Positions 35,012-43,405 of a DNA stretch of 64,000 nucleotides are shown one piece after another. The first letter of the stretch is position 1. The number at the start of each line of letters is the position of its first letter. The notes under the pieces were generated by a model. It was not told the origin of the DNA and searched no databases. It was given only the letters and a program-made list of their open reading frames with translations. A program made the position numbers and the translations under genes. Origin of the DNA: Pseudobutyrivibrio xylanivorans (GTDB lineage: Bacteria > Bacillota > Clostridia > Lachnospirales > Lachnospiraceae); contig NZ_VTVE01000001.1 of assembly GCF_010906925.1 (NCBI RefSeq), positions 930,001 through 994,000 on the forward strand, read 5' to 3'.

Positions 35012-35233
35012 ATGAAATCTATTCTTATAAAAGACACTACAAAAGAAGAACGAGAAGAAATAATCAGAGCATCCCTTGATTGCGGAGGTGGATGCGAAAA
35101 TTGTTCTTCTTGTTGGCTGGGCGGCGGAAGTCCTTGGGATATTTATCAGGATTACATTGATGGAAGACGAGAAATAGCTGATATTAACGCTGATTACATG
35201 TCTACATACCGTCAGGATAGGCAGATAAAATAG
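35012..35233 (+). CDS. Small four-cysteine protein, paralogue 1
   Basis: A 73-residue soluble protein. Cys24, Cys28, Cys31 and Cys34 form CX3CX2CX2C (DCGGGCENCSSC), suited to bind an Fe-S cluster or zinc. Around it are a charged helix TTKEEREEIIRAS and a tail WDIYQDYIDGRREIADINADY. The next gene encodes a protein with the same Cys spacing and the same flanks, so they are tandem paralogues. The ATG at 35012 follows GTGAGG. I know of no characterised member and propose no function. Confidence 0.72.
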   Translation: MKSILIKDTTKEEREEIIRASLDCGGGCENCSSCWLGGGSPWDIYQDYIDGRREIADINADYMSTYRQDRQIK

Positions 35234-35244
35234 GAGAAGCTACT

Positions 35245-35439
35245 ATGGCACCAGACATATCAAATTCTACAGTTGAAGAACGACGAGAATATATAAAAAG
35301 AACCTATCCATGTATTGCTGATTGTGATATGTGTGGGCTATGTCAGGTTTTCCATGGCAAAGATGCAGAAACAGCCTATGATGACTATATAACTGGTAAG
35401 CGTTCATTCATGGATGTTTCTACTGACTATAGAAGATAA
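35245..35439 (+). CDS. Small four-cysteine protein, paralogue 2
   Basis: A 64-residue protein with Cys23, Cys27, Cys30 and Cys33 (PCIADCDMCGLC), identical in spacing to its neighbour. Shared flanks are TVEERREYIKR before and AYDDYITGKRSFMDVSTDY after. It begins 11 bases after paralogue 1 stops, with AGGAGA upstream, so the two are one transcript and may form a pair. Function unknown. Confidence 0.72.
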   Translation: MAPDISNSTVEERREYIKRTYPCIADCDMCGLCQVFHGKDAETAYDDYITGKRSFMDVSTDYRR

Positions 35440-35645
35440 TTTGGCAATAAACCAAGCTTTTGGCTATCGTATGGATTTTTTCTCCCTTATTTAGTAGATC
35501 TTCAATAGGTAATCGATTTGCAGAACAATATAAGTATAATTCTATTGAACAAATATTGAAAATATGGTAATTAAAGCTGTCTTTAGGCTGTTAAATCAAC
35601 TAAAATAAAGACATTGATAAATCGGAGTTTGAAAGGATTATAAAT
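35440..35645 (+). other. Intergenic region with inverted repeat
   Basis: No convincing gene. TGTCTTTA (35578-35585) is repeated inverted as TAAAGACA (35606-35613), a possible operator or weak hairpin ahead of the next gene. A plus-strand open run ending at 35571 (AEQYKYNSIEQILKIW) could be a decayed gene end but has no start. Confidence 0.3.
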
Positions 35646-35954
35646 ATGAAAAACGCATTATCTTTGCTGTTAATTTTGTTAAATGCGATTGGCTGCCTAT
35701 GCCTTACTTATAGCATTTATTTGTTTCTTTTCGGAGGCAGTATAGTTGATGCACCAGATGCAATGCTGCCGATGGAAAGATGGGAAAGAGGAGGTTGGCT
35801 ACTTACTATTGGAATGATTCCGCTAATAATAGCAAACATCTTAGGTTATGGATTTATTCAATTTGGAAATAAGAAAAATAGACTGTTTATCTTCATTCCC
35901 TCTATTATCTGCATAATTTTAGTAGCATGCTTTTGGGTGAAGGGAATAATATAA
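35646..35954 (+). CDS. Small three-helix membrane protein
   Basis: A 102-residue integral membrane protein with hydrophobic segments at about 4-30, 50-72 and 80-100, and a short polar region between the first two (IVDAPDAMLPMERWERGG). No family is recognised. A GGAG-like site (CGGAGTTTGAAAGG) lies upstream. It is followed by a zinc-ribbon gene in the same direction 87 bases on. Function unknown. Confidence 0.65.
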   Translation: MKNALSLLLILLNAIGCLCLTYSIYLFLFGGSIVDAPDAMLPMERWERGGWLLTIGMIPLIIANILGYGFIQFGNKKNRLFIFIPSIICIILVACFWVKGII

Positions 35955-36041
35955 ATTCGGATTAGAAGGGTTAATAAGTAATGAATCCATGGAAAAACTA
36001 GTGATGCTTGATTATGAGTGTTTTTTGGAGGAAGAATAGTT

Positions 36042-36257
36042 ATGAATTGTCCTAAGTGCGGAAAAGAAATGAGAACAGGATTTGTCGAGGCAAAGAGTGC
36101 AGGAAGTCTTACGCAAGCTTTTACACAGGTTACCTGGTATCCTGAGGAATATAAAGACAAATTTATTAAGAGGGAACCAGTAACACTTTCATTGCAAGCG
36201 GAAGGTCAATATTGTGATGAGTGCATGACTGTGTTTGCAAGTTTTAATCAGAGATAA
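36042..36257 (+). CDS. Zinc-ribbon-like small protein (DUF6487-like)
   Basis: A 71-residue protein opening MNCPKCGKEMRTGFVEAKS and closing QYCDECMTVFASF, so two CX2C pairs about 50 residues apart could bind one zinc. The layout recalls DUF6487-type proteins common in Lachnospiraceae, which have no known function. The ATG at 36042 is preferred to an in-frame ATG at 36018 because the first CX2C then follows directly, with GGAGG at 36026-36030. Confidence 0.68.
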   Translation: MNCPKCGKEMRTGFVEAKSAGSLTQAFTQVTWYPEEYKDKFIKREPVTLSLQAEGQYCDECMTVFASFNQR

Positions 36258-36500
36258 AGAATCGGATTATATAGAGGATAAGTTTTGCATTTATCTGTAG
36301 AAACTTACATTAAGTTTAAGAAATTTGCATTTACTAAAAAAAGTTACGGTATTTTATTAAAATCTACTCGAAAAAGAGTAGTGTAAAAAAGATATGTATC
36401 TATCGGTTAAATATCTGTTTTTCCGATAGAAAGTATGTTATAATAGTAAAAACAGGGAAATCCTATAATCGTTGTAAACATTGATATTTGGAGGTTTTTC
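36258..36500 (+). promoter_or_regulatory. Upstream region of the recombinase: promoter and inverted repeats
   Basis: An extended -10 TGTTATAAT spans 36436-36444. An 8-bp inverted repeat TCTATCGG (36399-36406) / CCGATAGA (36423-36430) sits where the -35 should be and may be an operator or recombinase site. A smaller hairpin CTACTC/GAGTAG lies at 36364-36381. GGAGG precedes the ATG at 36501. Confidence 0.5.
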
Positions 36501-37565
36501 ATGGGTAAGGATTCAGAATTCTATAAAAATAAATCAAAACAACAGAAATTAAAATTACGCGAGCTTATTCTCCAACTTCCTAAGCCTGCTGTTGATTTTA
36601 TTCATTCCAAGGAACAAACTACGCAACCAAGTACATTGATTTCATATTGCTATGATTTATTGACCTTCTTTCGATTTTTAGAGAGCTCCAACCCTACAAT
36701 TACAGGTATGGACATCAAAAAAATCGAATACAGCGTCCTTGATAAAATTACTCCAGATGATCTTGAAGAATATCAAAGATACTTAGAGTTAAATGTTATT
36801 GGTGAGCAACATGAAAATGGTAAAAAAGCCATAGCGCGAAAAATGTCTCCTTTACGCAGTATGTACAAGTATTTATTGCAAAGAGAATTTGTTTCTAAGG
36901 ATCCAACCCAGCTGGTTGCTTTGCCAAAGCTTAAAAAGGATAAAAACATTGTTCGTATGAATAATTACGAGGTTCAGGCAATTTTAGATGCAATTGATAA
37001 CGGAAATTGTTACACATCTGAACGTCAAAGAAAATACAATCAAAAGACTCGCGGTCGTGATTTAGCCATATTAACACTTATGCTTAATACCGGAATTCGT
37101 GTCAGCGAATGCAATGGACTTGATTTAAACGATGTAGATTTTATTGTTAATTCTTTAACAATTGTTCGAAAGGGAGGCGGGCAAGATATTATCTACTTCA
37201 ATGATGATGTTGCAGAGACTTTAAAAGACTATATTAATGGCGAACGAGAATACATTAACCCTGTAGAAGGCCACGAAAGCGCTCTCTTCTACTCTCTCCA
37301 GGGCAAGCGTATTAGTATTGATGCTATTGAGAATTTAGTTAAAAAATACGCGAAAATGGTGGTTCCTAACAAGAAAATTACGCCACATAAGCTTAGAAGT
37401 ACTTATGGTACTGCCCTCTATCGTGAAACAGGCGATATTCGCTTAGTTGCTGACGTATTAGGACATGAAAATATAAATACAACTATTGATTACTATGCTG
37501 CTATCGAGGATGAACACAAAAAACAGGCGAGAAATGCTGTAAATTTTAAAAATAAAGATAAATAA
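36501..37565 (+). CDS. Tyrosine recombinase, XerS-like
   Basis: A 354-residue site-specific recombinase. An N-terminal SAM-like core-binding domain spans about 15-145 and the catalytic domain about 150-345, with the full active site: Arg200 (NTGIRVSE), Lys224 (VRKGG), His296 and Arg299 (HKLRSTYG), His322 (LGHENINT) and nucleophile Tyr331. Length and N-terminal layout resemble single-recombinase XerS, which resolves chromosome dimers, rather than a phage integrase; no attachment site, excisionase or phage gene is adjacent. Neighbouring transcription converges on it. XerS identity is an inference. Confidence 0.82.
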   Translation: MGKDSEFYKNKSKQQKLKLRELILQLPKPAVDFIHSKEQTTQPSTLISYCYDLLTFFRFLESSNPTITGMDIKKIEYSVLDKITPDDLEEYQRYLELNVIGEQHENGKKAIARKMSPLRSMYKYLLQREFVSKDPTQLVALPKLKKDKNIVRMNNYEVQAILDAIDNGNCYTSERQRKYNQKTRGRDLAILTLMLNTGIRVSECNGLDLNDVDFIVNSLTIVRKGGGQDIIYFNDDVAETLKDYINGEREYINPVEGHESALFYSLQGKRISIDAIENLVKKYAKMVVPNKKITPHKLRSTYGTALYRETGDIRLVADVLGHENINTTIDYYAAIEDEHKKQARNAVNFKNKDK

Positions 37566-37572
37566 GCAAAAT

Positions 37573-37603
37573 AAGGGTCTAAGCAAATTAATGCTTATAC
37601 CTT
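37573..37603. terminator. Bidirectional terminator, recombinase and rluD
   Basis: AAGG-GT-TAAGCA (37573-37585) pairs with TGCTTA-AC-CTT (37592-37603) with a bulge and a mismatch; TTTTAATT follows on plus and the upstream A-rich run serves minus. It separates convergent genes. Confidence 0.55.
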
Positions 37604-38524
37604 TTAATTAATTGTCATCTTACGATATTTATTAAGTAATTCTTCAAAATAAGAAGGCAATGGAGCGTTAACCTCAACATATTCCCCTGTTGTAGGCTGC
37701 TTGAACCCAAGTGTTTGAGCATGAAGAGTCTGCCCCTCAAGATTTTTAACAGGCTTGCCATAGACATCATCACCTAAAAGAGGATGTCCTATATGAGCCA
37801 TATGCACACGTATCTGATGTGTCCTGCCTGTCTCTAGCTTAAACTGTACATAAGAATAGCCTTTAAACTGCTCTAAAACAGTAAAATGAGTAACGGCCTC
37901 TCGTCCGTTTGGTACAACAGCCATTTTCTTTCTATCCTTTGGATTACGACCAATTGGGGCATCTACGGTGCCTTCTTCTTCTTTAAAATTACCAATAACT
38001 ATTCCTTTATAGATTCTATTAACCGAATGTACCTTGATTTGTGCTGCTATATCATTATGGGCCTTGTCATTTTTGCAAACTAAAAGTGATCCAGTTGTAT
38101 TCATATCAATTCTATGAACAATTCCTGGTCTAATCTCACCATTGATACCTGACAAAGAATCCTTGCAATGAAACATCAAAGCGTTGACAAGAGTTCCAGA
38201 ATAATGACCAGGTGCTGGATGAACAACCATGCCCTTTGGTTTGTTAACTACAATTACATCATTATCTTCATAGAGAATATCTATAGGAATATCCTCAGGT
38301 AAAATATCTATTTCCTTAACAGGTTCAATACTAATTACAATTTCATCACCTAGTCGAGTCTGATATTTACTTTTAACTGTTTTGCCATTAACCAAAACAA
38401 GGCCATTATCAATAGCTTTTTGATAATGGCTCCGTGATTTGTCTGGTATAGCTGATGCAAGGAATTTATCAATACGAATGCCTGCATCAGAAGGTTCTTC
38501 AATTACGATTAAACTTTCATCCAT
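37604..38524 (-). CDS. rluD: RluD-like pseudouridine synthase
   Basis: A 306-residue pseudouridine synthase of the RluA family acting on 23S rRNA. The S4 domain occupies about 15-75, the catalytic domain about 85-300, with the Asp in VHRIDMNTTGSLLVC and the RTHQIRVHMAHIGHPLLGDDVYG block. The position immediately after lspA is the standard Firmicutes lspA-rluD (ylyB) pair. RluD-type by context; the exact target uridine is not provable here. Confidence 0.88.
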   Translation of the reverse strand: MDESLIVIEEPSDAGIRIDKFLASAIPDKSRSHYQKAIDNGLVLVNGKTVKSKYQTRLGDEIVISIEPVKEIDILPEDIPIDILYEDNDVIVVNKPKGMVVHPAPGHYSGTLVNALMFHCKDSLSGINGEIRPGIVHRIDMNTTGSLLVCKNDKAHNDIAAQIKVHSVNRIYKGIVIGNFKEEEGTVDAPIGRNPKDRKKMAVVPNGREAVTHFTVLEQFKGYSYVQFKLETGRTHQIRVHMAHIGHPLLGDDVYGKPVKNLEGQTLHAQTLGFKQPTTGEYVEVNAPLPSYFEELLNKYRKMTIN

Positions 38525-38525
38525 A

Positions 38526-39050
38526 CTAATTTCTTGATAAAATACTCTTTTTAATTTCTTCTAAATCTTCGTCTTTATAATAGAACAAAATCAATATCAG
38601 TAATAATATCATGGATACAGTTACATAACAATCTGCAATATTAAATACCGGAAAATTAATAAGAGAAAAATAGATAAAGTCTACTACATAGTTATTAATA
38701 ACTCTATCAATATGATTACCTATTGCACCTGCAACAACTAGGACAATAATATAATCTAGATATAAGTATTTTTTCTCTCGTGGCATCCTAAAAAGTATTA
38801 TTAAAAGTAGAATTAATAATACAGGCGTTGCCACTGCAAAGAATGTTTGCTTACCCTCAAGCATAGAAAAAGCTGCGCCAGTATTCTCCAAGTAATGTAA
38901 CTGTAGTACATTTGGTATAAGAATAATATCGCTTTTATTCATCAGGTGACTAACAGCAAGATGCTTAGTCCATTGATCAAGTAAAACTAATAAGCCTACA
39001 AGAATGAGACTGTATACAATTGATATCCATTTATTAACCTTGTAAAACAT
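38526..39050 (-). CDS. lspA: Lipoprotein signal peptidase (signal peptidase II)
   Basis: LspA is the membrane aspartyl protease that removes signal peptides from diacylated prolipoproteins. The 174-residue protein has four transmembrane segments and the two catalytic Asp motifs GNHIDRV and FNIADCYV, plus LENTGAAFSML. It shares one base with aroB upstream and ends 1 base before rluD. Substrates in the window include the lipoprotein at 43406-44398. Confidence 0.94.
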   Translation of the reverse strand: MFYKVNKWISIVYSLILVGLLVLLDQWTKHLAVSHLMNKSDIILIPNVLQLHYLENTGAAFSMLEGKQTFFAVATPVLLILLLIILFRMPREKKYLYLDYIIVLVVAGAIGNHIDRVINNYVVDFIYFSLINFPVFNIADCYVTVSMILLLILILFYYKDEDLEEIKKSILSRN

Positions 39051-40141
39051 TATTCTAACACCTTTTCAATAGCTTCTAGCAAATCTTCATCAGTAAAATC
39101 TAAATAAGAATCTGCGGCACCAATACTTTTTAAAATGGTAAATTTGATTTTTGAGCCCTGCATCTTCTTATCAGATTTAGATGCTGCAAGAACCTGTTCC
39201 TTAGTCATATTTCCTACCTTAATAGGTAAGTCATATAACTGGCAAATTCTAGCGATTTCCTCATTATCCTTTGCTGTAATATATCCCAATTTCTCTGATA
39301 GATAACCTGCACAAATCATTCCAAGAGAAACGCACTGACCATGGCCTAAAGTAAAATTAGAATGCTTTTCAATTGCATGTCCTAGTGTATGTCCAAAATT
39401 GAGATAAGCTCTAATTCCCTTTTCTGTAGGATCTATTTCTACAACATGTCTCTTTATATTGCAATTAGTGTATACACAATATTCTAAAGCATCAAAATCT
39501 CTTTCTTTAAGCTTGATTGAATTTTCACTTAACCATCTGTAAAAATCTGCATCCGCTATGAGACCATGCTTAATAACCTCGCCCATACCACATGCAAAAT
39601 TATAGTCATCAAGTGTCTTCAAGGTAGAAAGATTCATATATACAAGCTTAGGCATGTAAAATGCTCCTACCATATTTTTATAGCCGTCAAAGTCAACACC
39701 TGTCTTACCACCAACAGAACTGTCTACCTGAGAAAGCAATGTAGTAGGAACCTGGATAAAATCAATTCCACGAAGGAAAGTGCTGGCAGCAAAGCCAGTC
39801 AAATCACCTACAACACCGCCGCCTAAAGCTACAAGAAGGGATTTACGAGTAAACTTCTTAGTAATTAAATGTTCATATAAGAATCTGACAGTATCGAGTG
39901 TTTTCGATGCTTCACCTGCTTCAAAGCTAAAAGAATATACTTCATCACCATTATTCTTAAAAATCTCTAGCAAATCACTTAAGTAATGAGAAGCAACAAT
40001 AGAATCTGTAACTATGCAGACTTTATCATATGATTTTTTTACTTTTTCATTAAGCATAGGTATAAGATCATTAAAGTCAGATCTAATACAAATGCTATAG
40101 CTATACTGTCCGTTGTAATTTACATTAATATCTTTTGCCAT
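39050..40141 (-). CDS. aroB: 3-Dehydroquinate synthase
   Basis: AroB cyclises DAHP to 3-dehydroquinate, step two of the shikimate pathway, using NAD and Zn. The 363-residue protein has GGGVVGDLTGFAASTFLRGI (NAD site), SQVDSSVGGKTGVD and the Zn-ligand region LNFGHTLGHAIEKHS. It stands apart from other aro genes, coupled instead to lspA-rluD by a one-base overlap. Confidence 0.95.
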   Translation of the reverse strand: MAKDINVNYNGQYSYSICIRSDFNDLIPMLNEKVKKSYDKVCIVTDSIVASHYLSDLLEIFKNNGDEVYSFSFEAGEASKTLDTVRFLYEHLITKKFTRKSLLVALGGGVVGDLTGFAASTFLRGIDFIQVPTTLLSQVDSSVGGKTGVDFDGYKNMVGAFYMPKLVYMNLSTLKTLDDYNFACGMGEVIKHGLIADADFYRWLSENSIKLKERDFDALEYCVYTNCNIKRHVVEIDPTEKGIRAYLNFGHTLGHAIEKHSNFTLGHGQCVSLGMICAGYLSEKLGYITAKDNEEIARICQLYDLPIKVGNMTKEQVLAASKSDKKMQGSKIKFTILKSIGAADSYLDFTDEDLLEAIEKVLE

Positions 40142-40173
40142 GATGTCTCCTATAGTAAGTCAAAACAACACAT

Positions 40174-40204
40174 AAACAAAAGCACCAGATTGACTCTGGT
40201 GCTT
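40174..40204 (-). terminator. Terminator of sepF operon
   Basis: AAGCACCAGA (40180-40189) and TCTGGTGCTT (40195-40204) pair perfectly around five bases; on the minus strand the stem is followed by TTTTGTTT. It separates sepF from aroB. Confidence 0.88.
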
Positions 40205-40209
40205 ATAAA

Positions 40210-40722
40210 CTAAAATCCTGTCTGAATCCCTGTAAAGTCAAAAGCATCAACGATTCCTGCTAAATCACCAGATAACTCAACTCCTGCAGGGGTAATGATG
40301 AAAATGTAATCCTCAATTCTCTGAAGGTTACCATCTATTGCGTAACATGTACCGCAAGTGAAATCAATGATTCTTTGTGCTACTCCTAAATCTAAGCCCT
40401 TCATGTTAAGAAGAACCGTTCTATCAGCGAGTAGTGTCTCTGATATCTCTCGAGCATCCTCAAATGAAGATGGTCTAATAACACATACCTCCATAACAGT
40501 TCCTTTCCCCTTATTTCTCATAGGTGTAATCTTTGGCGCTGGCTTAGACGCTCTAGTCTCCCTCTCAGAAGGCTTATTTAGAACTGGTCGTCTGTCCTCA
40601 TCATCTTTCTTAGAGAACTTGTTAAAGAAGGATGATTTCTCCTCTTCATCATATAATTCATCATCGTCGTAATCGTCATAGTCGTCGCTAAGATGCATTG
40701 CGTCAAGCATTCTTTCAAACAT
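40210..40722 (-). CDS. sepF: Cell division protein SepF
   Basis: SepF bundles FtsZ filaments and tethers them to the membrane at the septum. The 170-residue protein has a very acidic stretch after the N-terminal amphipathic segment (about 10-25, Asp/Tyr repeats), a charged linker, and the C-terminal SepF domain (about 80-165; SSFEDAREISETLLADRTVLLNM and AQRIIDFTCGTCYAIDG). The start has AAGGAG 7 bases upstream. Location after a YggS gene mirrors Bacillus ylmE-ylmF. Confidence 0.92.
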   Translation of the reverse strand: MFERMLDAMHLSDDYDDYDDDELYDEEEKSSFFNKFSKKDDEDRRPVLNKPSERETRASKPAPKITPMRNKGKGTVMEVCVIRPSSFEDAREISETLLADRTVLLNMKGLDLGVAQRIIDFTCGTCYAIDGNLQRIEDYIFIITPAGVELSGDLAGIVDAFDFTGIQTGF

Positions 40723-40742
40723 AACATACTCCTTCTTTTAAA

Positions 40743-41447
40743 CTATAAAGCATAGTTTCTTTCCCCGAAAATGGCTGTGCCAACTCTTACATGAGTAGCA
40801 CCTTCCTCTATGGCTACTTCAAAATCATTTGTCATACCCATAGATATAAAATCCATATCTATATTATGGTAGTTTTCGCTGGCTATGTCAACCGCTAAAT
40901 CCTTTATTTTGTGAAAAATCCCTCGATTTTCCTCTGGAACCACAACATTTGGTGCGATAGTCATCAAACCTCTGATGTGAACAGCGTCTAATTCTGAAAT
41001 TTCTTTGCAAAGTTCTTTTGCTTCCTCAAGCTTAACTCCAAACTTTGTAGCTTCGTTAGCTGCATTAACCTCAATCAAGATATCAGCAACTACACCATGC
41101 TTTTTAGCCTGAATATTAATTTCCTCAGCAAGTCGATAGCTATCAACAGAATGAATAAGCTTAACTTTATCTACGATATATTTAACTTTATTTCTCTGAA
41201 GATGCCCAATTAAATGCCAATCAATATCATTTGGCATTTCAGGAATTTTACCAGTAAGCTCCTGAACTTTATTTTCACCAAACTGTCGAATTCCCTGATC
41301 GTAAATAACCTGTAAATCTTCTACAGGTTTTGTCTTACTAACAGCAATTAAAGTAACTTCACTTCTATCTCTGCCTGCTCTCTTACAAGCTGCTGCTACT
41401 CTCTCTTCGACACTTTTTAAGTTCTCTTTTAATTCTTCTGCTCTCAT
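40743..41447 (-). CDS. YggS family PLP homeostasis protein
   Basis: A 234-residue alanine-racemase-fold PLP-binding protein (YggS/YlmE/PROSC) involved in pyridoxal phosphate homeostasis; no catalytic activity is known. The PLP-lysine lies in VTLIAVSKTKP near residue 38, followed by FGENKVQELTGK, WHLIGHLQRNK and a C-terminal SMGMTNDFEVAIEEGATHVRVG. It lies between the HlyD-like gene and sepF. Confidence 0.93.
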   Translation of the reverse strand: MRAEELKENLKSVEERVAAACKRAGRDRSEVTLIAVSKTKPVEDLQVIYDQGIRQFGENKVQELTGKIPEMPNDIDWHLIGHLQRNKVKYIVDKVKLIHSVDSYRLAEEINIQAKKHGVVADILIEVNAANEATKFGVKLEEAKELCKEISELDAVHIRGLMTIAPNVVVPEENRGIFHKIKDLAVDIASENYHNIDMDFISMGMTNDFEVAIEEGATHVRVGTAIFGERNYAL

Positions 41448-41457
41448 GACTACCTCG

Positions 41458-42864
41458 CTAATTATTAATGATTGTATTCTCTTCTACCTCATCTCCCTGT
41501 AAGACGATATGGTCATACATTGAAATTCCGTAGCTAGTACCTGTTTTTATAATAGAATAATCATTGTTTTGATATAGAATTTCTATTTGCTTAAATACTG
41601 CATATCCTTTATTTACATTGTAAACACCTTGAAGTGTACCCATATCAGCGCCAACTACGTAATATTCGTTGGAATTAGGCTTTAGTATCTTATCGCCTCG
41701 CTGAACACCCTCATCAACATAATAGAACTCCTCATCCTCATAATATATTGTAGGATTAATGTAAATATTGTCTGCATCAGACTGCAAAATAAATCCAGGA
41801 TCATCGTTATTATTACCCTGAACCATATAGGCTTTAGGAATCTTATAAAAATCCTTATCAACAATAGATGAGTTAGGGATTTTAAGACCAGAAATATTAT
41901 TATTAATAAATTTAATATGAACAAATCTGGAATCCGCATATCTGTCCATGGAATCATCTAATGATAAAATGATATATCTCTTACCAGCCTTTTCGGAAAA
42001 AGCTATTGTAGTCCATGTTTGAACATCATCCTCTAAGAATTTAATTTGTAAATATGTTTCTTCTTTTAGAGCTTCGTACAGGTCATTATCAATCTCACAA
42101 ATAAGATTCCAGTGATCTGATGTGATAAGCTTATAAACTGGCGCGCCTGCCTCCACAGATTTCTGTGCTTTAAGATTAGTAGAAGTATATTTTGATGTAT
42201 CAAATGATTCAGAAGTAAAAGAATCAGTAGTTAAATCTTCAAATCCATCAATAGAATATACAATTAATCCTGGTGTGGGACTTGAATAAATGTTAAAGGT
42301 TCCAGAATTCATAGCTGCAGTTAGGCTATCTCCCATATTTTCAATAGCAGAGACGGCGTATAATTGTTCAGCTTGTGACTCTAGTTCTGTTTTAAAGGCA
42401 TATGTCTTTCCATAGCGCTGATTGTCGTAATCAACCATATAAGTGGAAACGACATTTTGGAGCTTCTCATAGTCTGACTCGTCCAGAGTTACTTCAGCAT
42501 TTTCATTAGCCTCTTCAATTGAAGAAAGAATCTCGCCTGAAGTATCAAGGGCATAAACTTGACTTTTAGCACCAACCTTTCCAAAATTTTCGGAAAGATA
42601 AAGAATGTCTCCAGTATTATCCGCATAGACAATCTGCTCTTGCCTAATAGCAAGGGCATTATACTCTAAATTAGATGAAATAGAACCCTGAGAAACCTCG
42701 TATATAGTAACGTTATTAGATGTAAGATACGTAAACAAATGATATACCATGTAAACGCACATTACCCCAATAACTATCATTCCAATTGAAAAATGATACT
42801 GCTTTGGATATCTAATTATTGTTTTAGTTGCTTTTTGTGAAGATTTTTTACTATTTTTACTCAT
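41458..42864 (-). CDS. HlyD-like membrane protein of the division cluster
   Basis: A 468-residue protein with a basic cytoplasmic N-terminus, one transmembrane helix (about 28-50) and a large external region with HlyD/biotinyl-lipoyl-like beta segments (VYEVSQGSISS-type start, later SVEAGAPVYKLI and GDKILKPNSNEYYV). The HlyD efflux adaptor label is structural only: no transporter gene accompanies it. Placement ahead of yggS-sepF suggests an envelope or division role, by context. The ATG at 42864 has only a weak ribosome site. Confidence 0.75.
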   Translation of the reverse strand: MSKNSKKSSQKATKTIIRYPKQYHFSIGMIVIGVMCVYMVYHLFTYLTSNNVTIYEVSQGSISSNLEYNALAIRQEQIVYADNTGDILYLSENFGKVGAKSQVYALDTSGEILSSIEEANENAEVTLDESDYEKLQNVVSTYMVDYDNQRYGKTYAFKTELESQAEQLYAVSAIENMGDSLTAAMNSGTFNIYSSPTPGLIVYSIDGFEDLTTDSFTSESFDTSKYTSTNLKAQKSVEAGAPVYKLITSDHWNLICEIDNDLYEALKEETYLQIKFLEDDVQTWTTIAFSEKAGKRYIILSLDDSMDRYADSRFVHIKFINNNISGLKIPNSSIVDKDFYKIPKAYMVQGNNNDDPGFILQSDADNIYINPTIYYEDEEFYYVDEGVQRGDKILKPNSNEYYVVGADMGTLQGVYNVNKGYAVFKQIEILYQNNDYSIIKTGTSYGISMYDHIVLQGDEVEENTIINN

Positions 42865-42874
42865 AGGAACAAAC

Positions 42875-42903
42875 AAATTAAAAGGGACACTCTTAAGTGC
42901 CCC
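42875..42903 (-). terminator. Terminator of the P-loop gene
   Basis: On the minus strand GGGGCAC (42903-42897) pairs with GTGTCCC (42890-42884), one GU pair, followed by TTTTAATTT. It lies just after the P-loop gene. Confidence 0.75.
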
Positions 42904-42918
42904 TCATATCTACTTTTA

Positions 42919-43341
42919 TTATAATGAAACGACGATTTTGCCTTTGGCGCTTTCAGGCAGGTCTTTTTCATCTTTGCTAACGGAAATAACAAATTTAACG
43001 TCGTAGTTATTACAAATTTTATCCAGCTTATTCATCGCAGATGTAAAGCCTTCATTTGTATCTACGTAAGATACTGTAAGGAAACTGTCAAGAAAAACCT
43101 CTTGAATATCTGAGTTCTGAGATAACACACCACTAAGAAAACCTAAAAATTCATCAGTAGAATCGATTGGATAATCCCCCATATTAATCAATCGAATCTT
43201 GGAATCAAGCTCGTACATGTGCTTAGTGTTTTTGTCAATGTAGACAATAGAACCATCAACTTTTTTGATGTCTGTATTTACCTTGTCGAGTAAATACTTT
43301 GTCTTGCCTTTGCCTTTTTCTCCTGAAATGATTTCCACCAT
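42919..43341 (-). CDS. Small P-loop NTPase-like protein
   Basis: A 140-residue soluble protein with Walker A GEKGKGKTK at 7-15 and a Walker B-like EVFLDSF near 80-86, ending at a strand FVISVSKDEKDLP. It has only the nucleotide-binding core and no helicase or AAA modules. Databases sometimes label such Lachnospiraceae proteins as twitching-motility ATPases, which the length does not support. It has its own terminator and lies downstream of the carboxypeptidase gene in the same direction. Confidence 0.7.
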   Translation of the reverse strand: MVEIISGEKGKGKTKYLLDKVNTDIKKVDGSIVYIDKNTKHMYELDSKIRLINMGDYPIDSTDEFLGFLSGVLSQNSDIQEVFLDSFLTVSYVDTNEGFTSAMNKLDKICNNYDVKFVISVSKDEKDLPESAKGKIVVSL

Positions 43342-43405
43342 AGCAAAATACCTCCCTTTATTAAGATATATATATCATATCATATTAAGAGGAAAACCTA
43401 AACAA

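Noticed and set aside
36501-37565. Phage or integrative-element integrase
   Set aside because: No excisionase, repeat-flanked attachment sites, tRNA target or phage genes nearby; layout fits a housekeeping Xer recombinase better.
42919-43341. PilT-type twitching motility ATPase
   Set aside because: Far too short, and no secretion-ATPase motifs beyond a Walker A.
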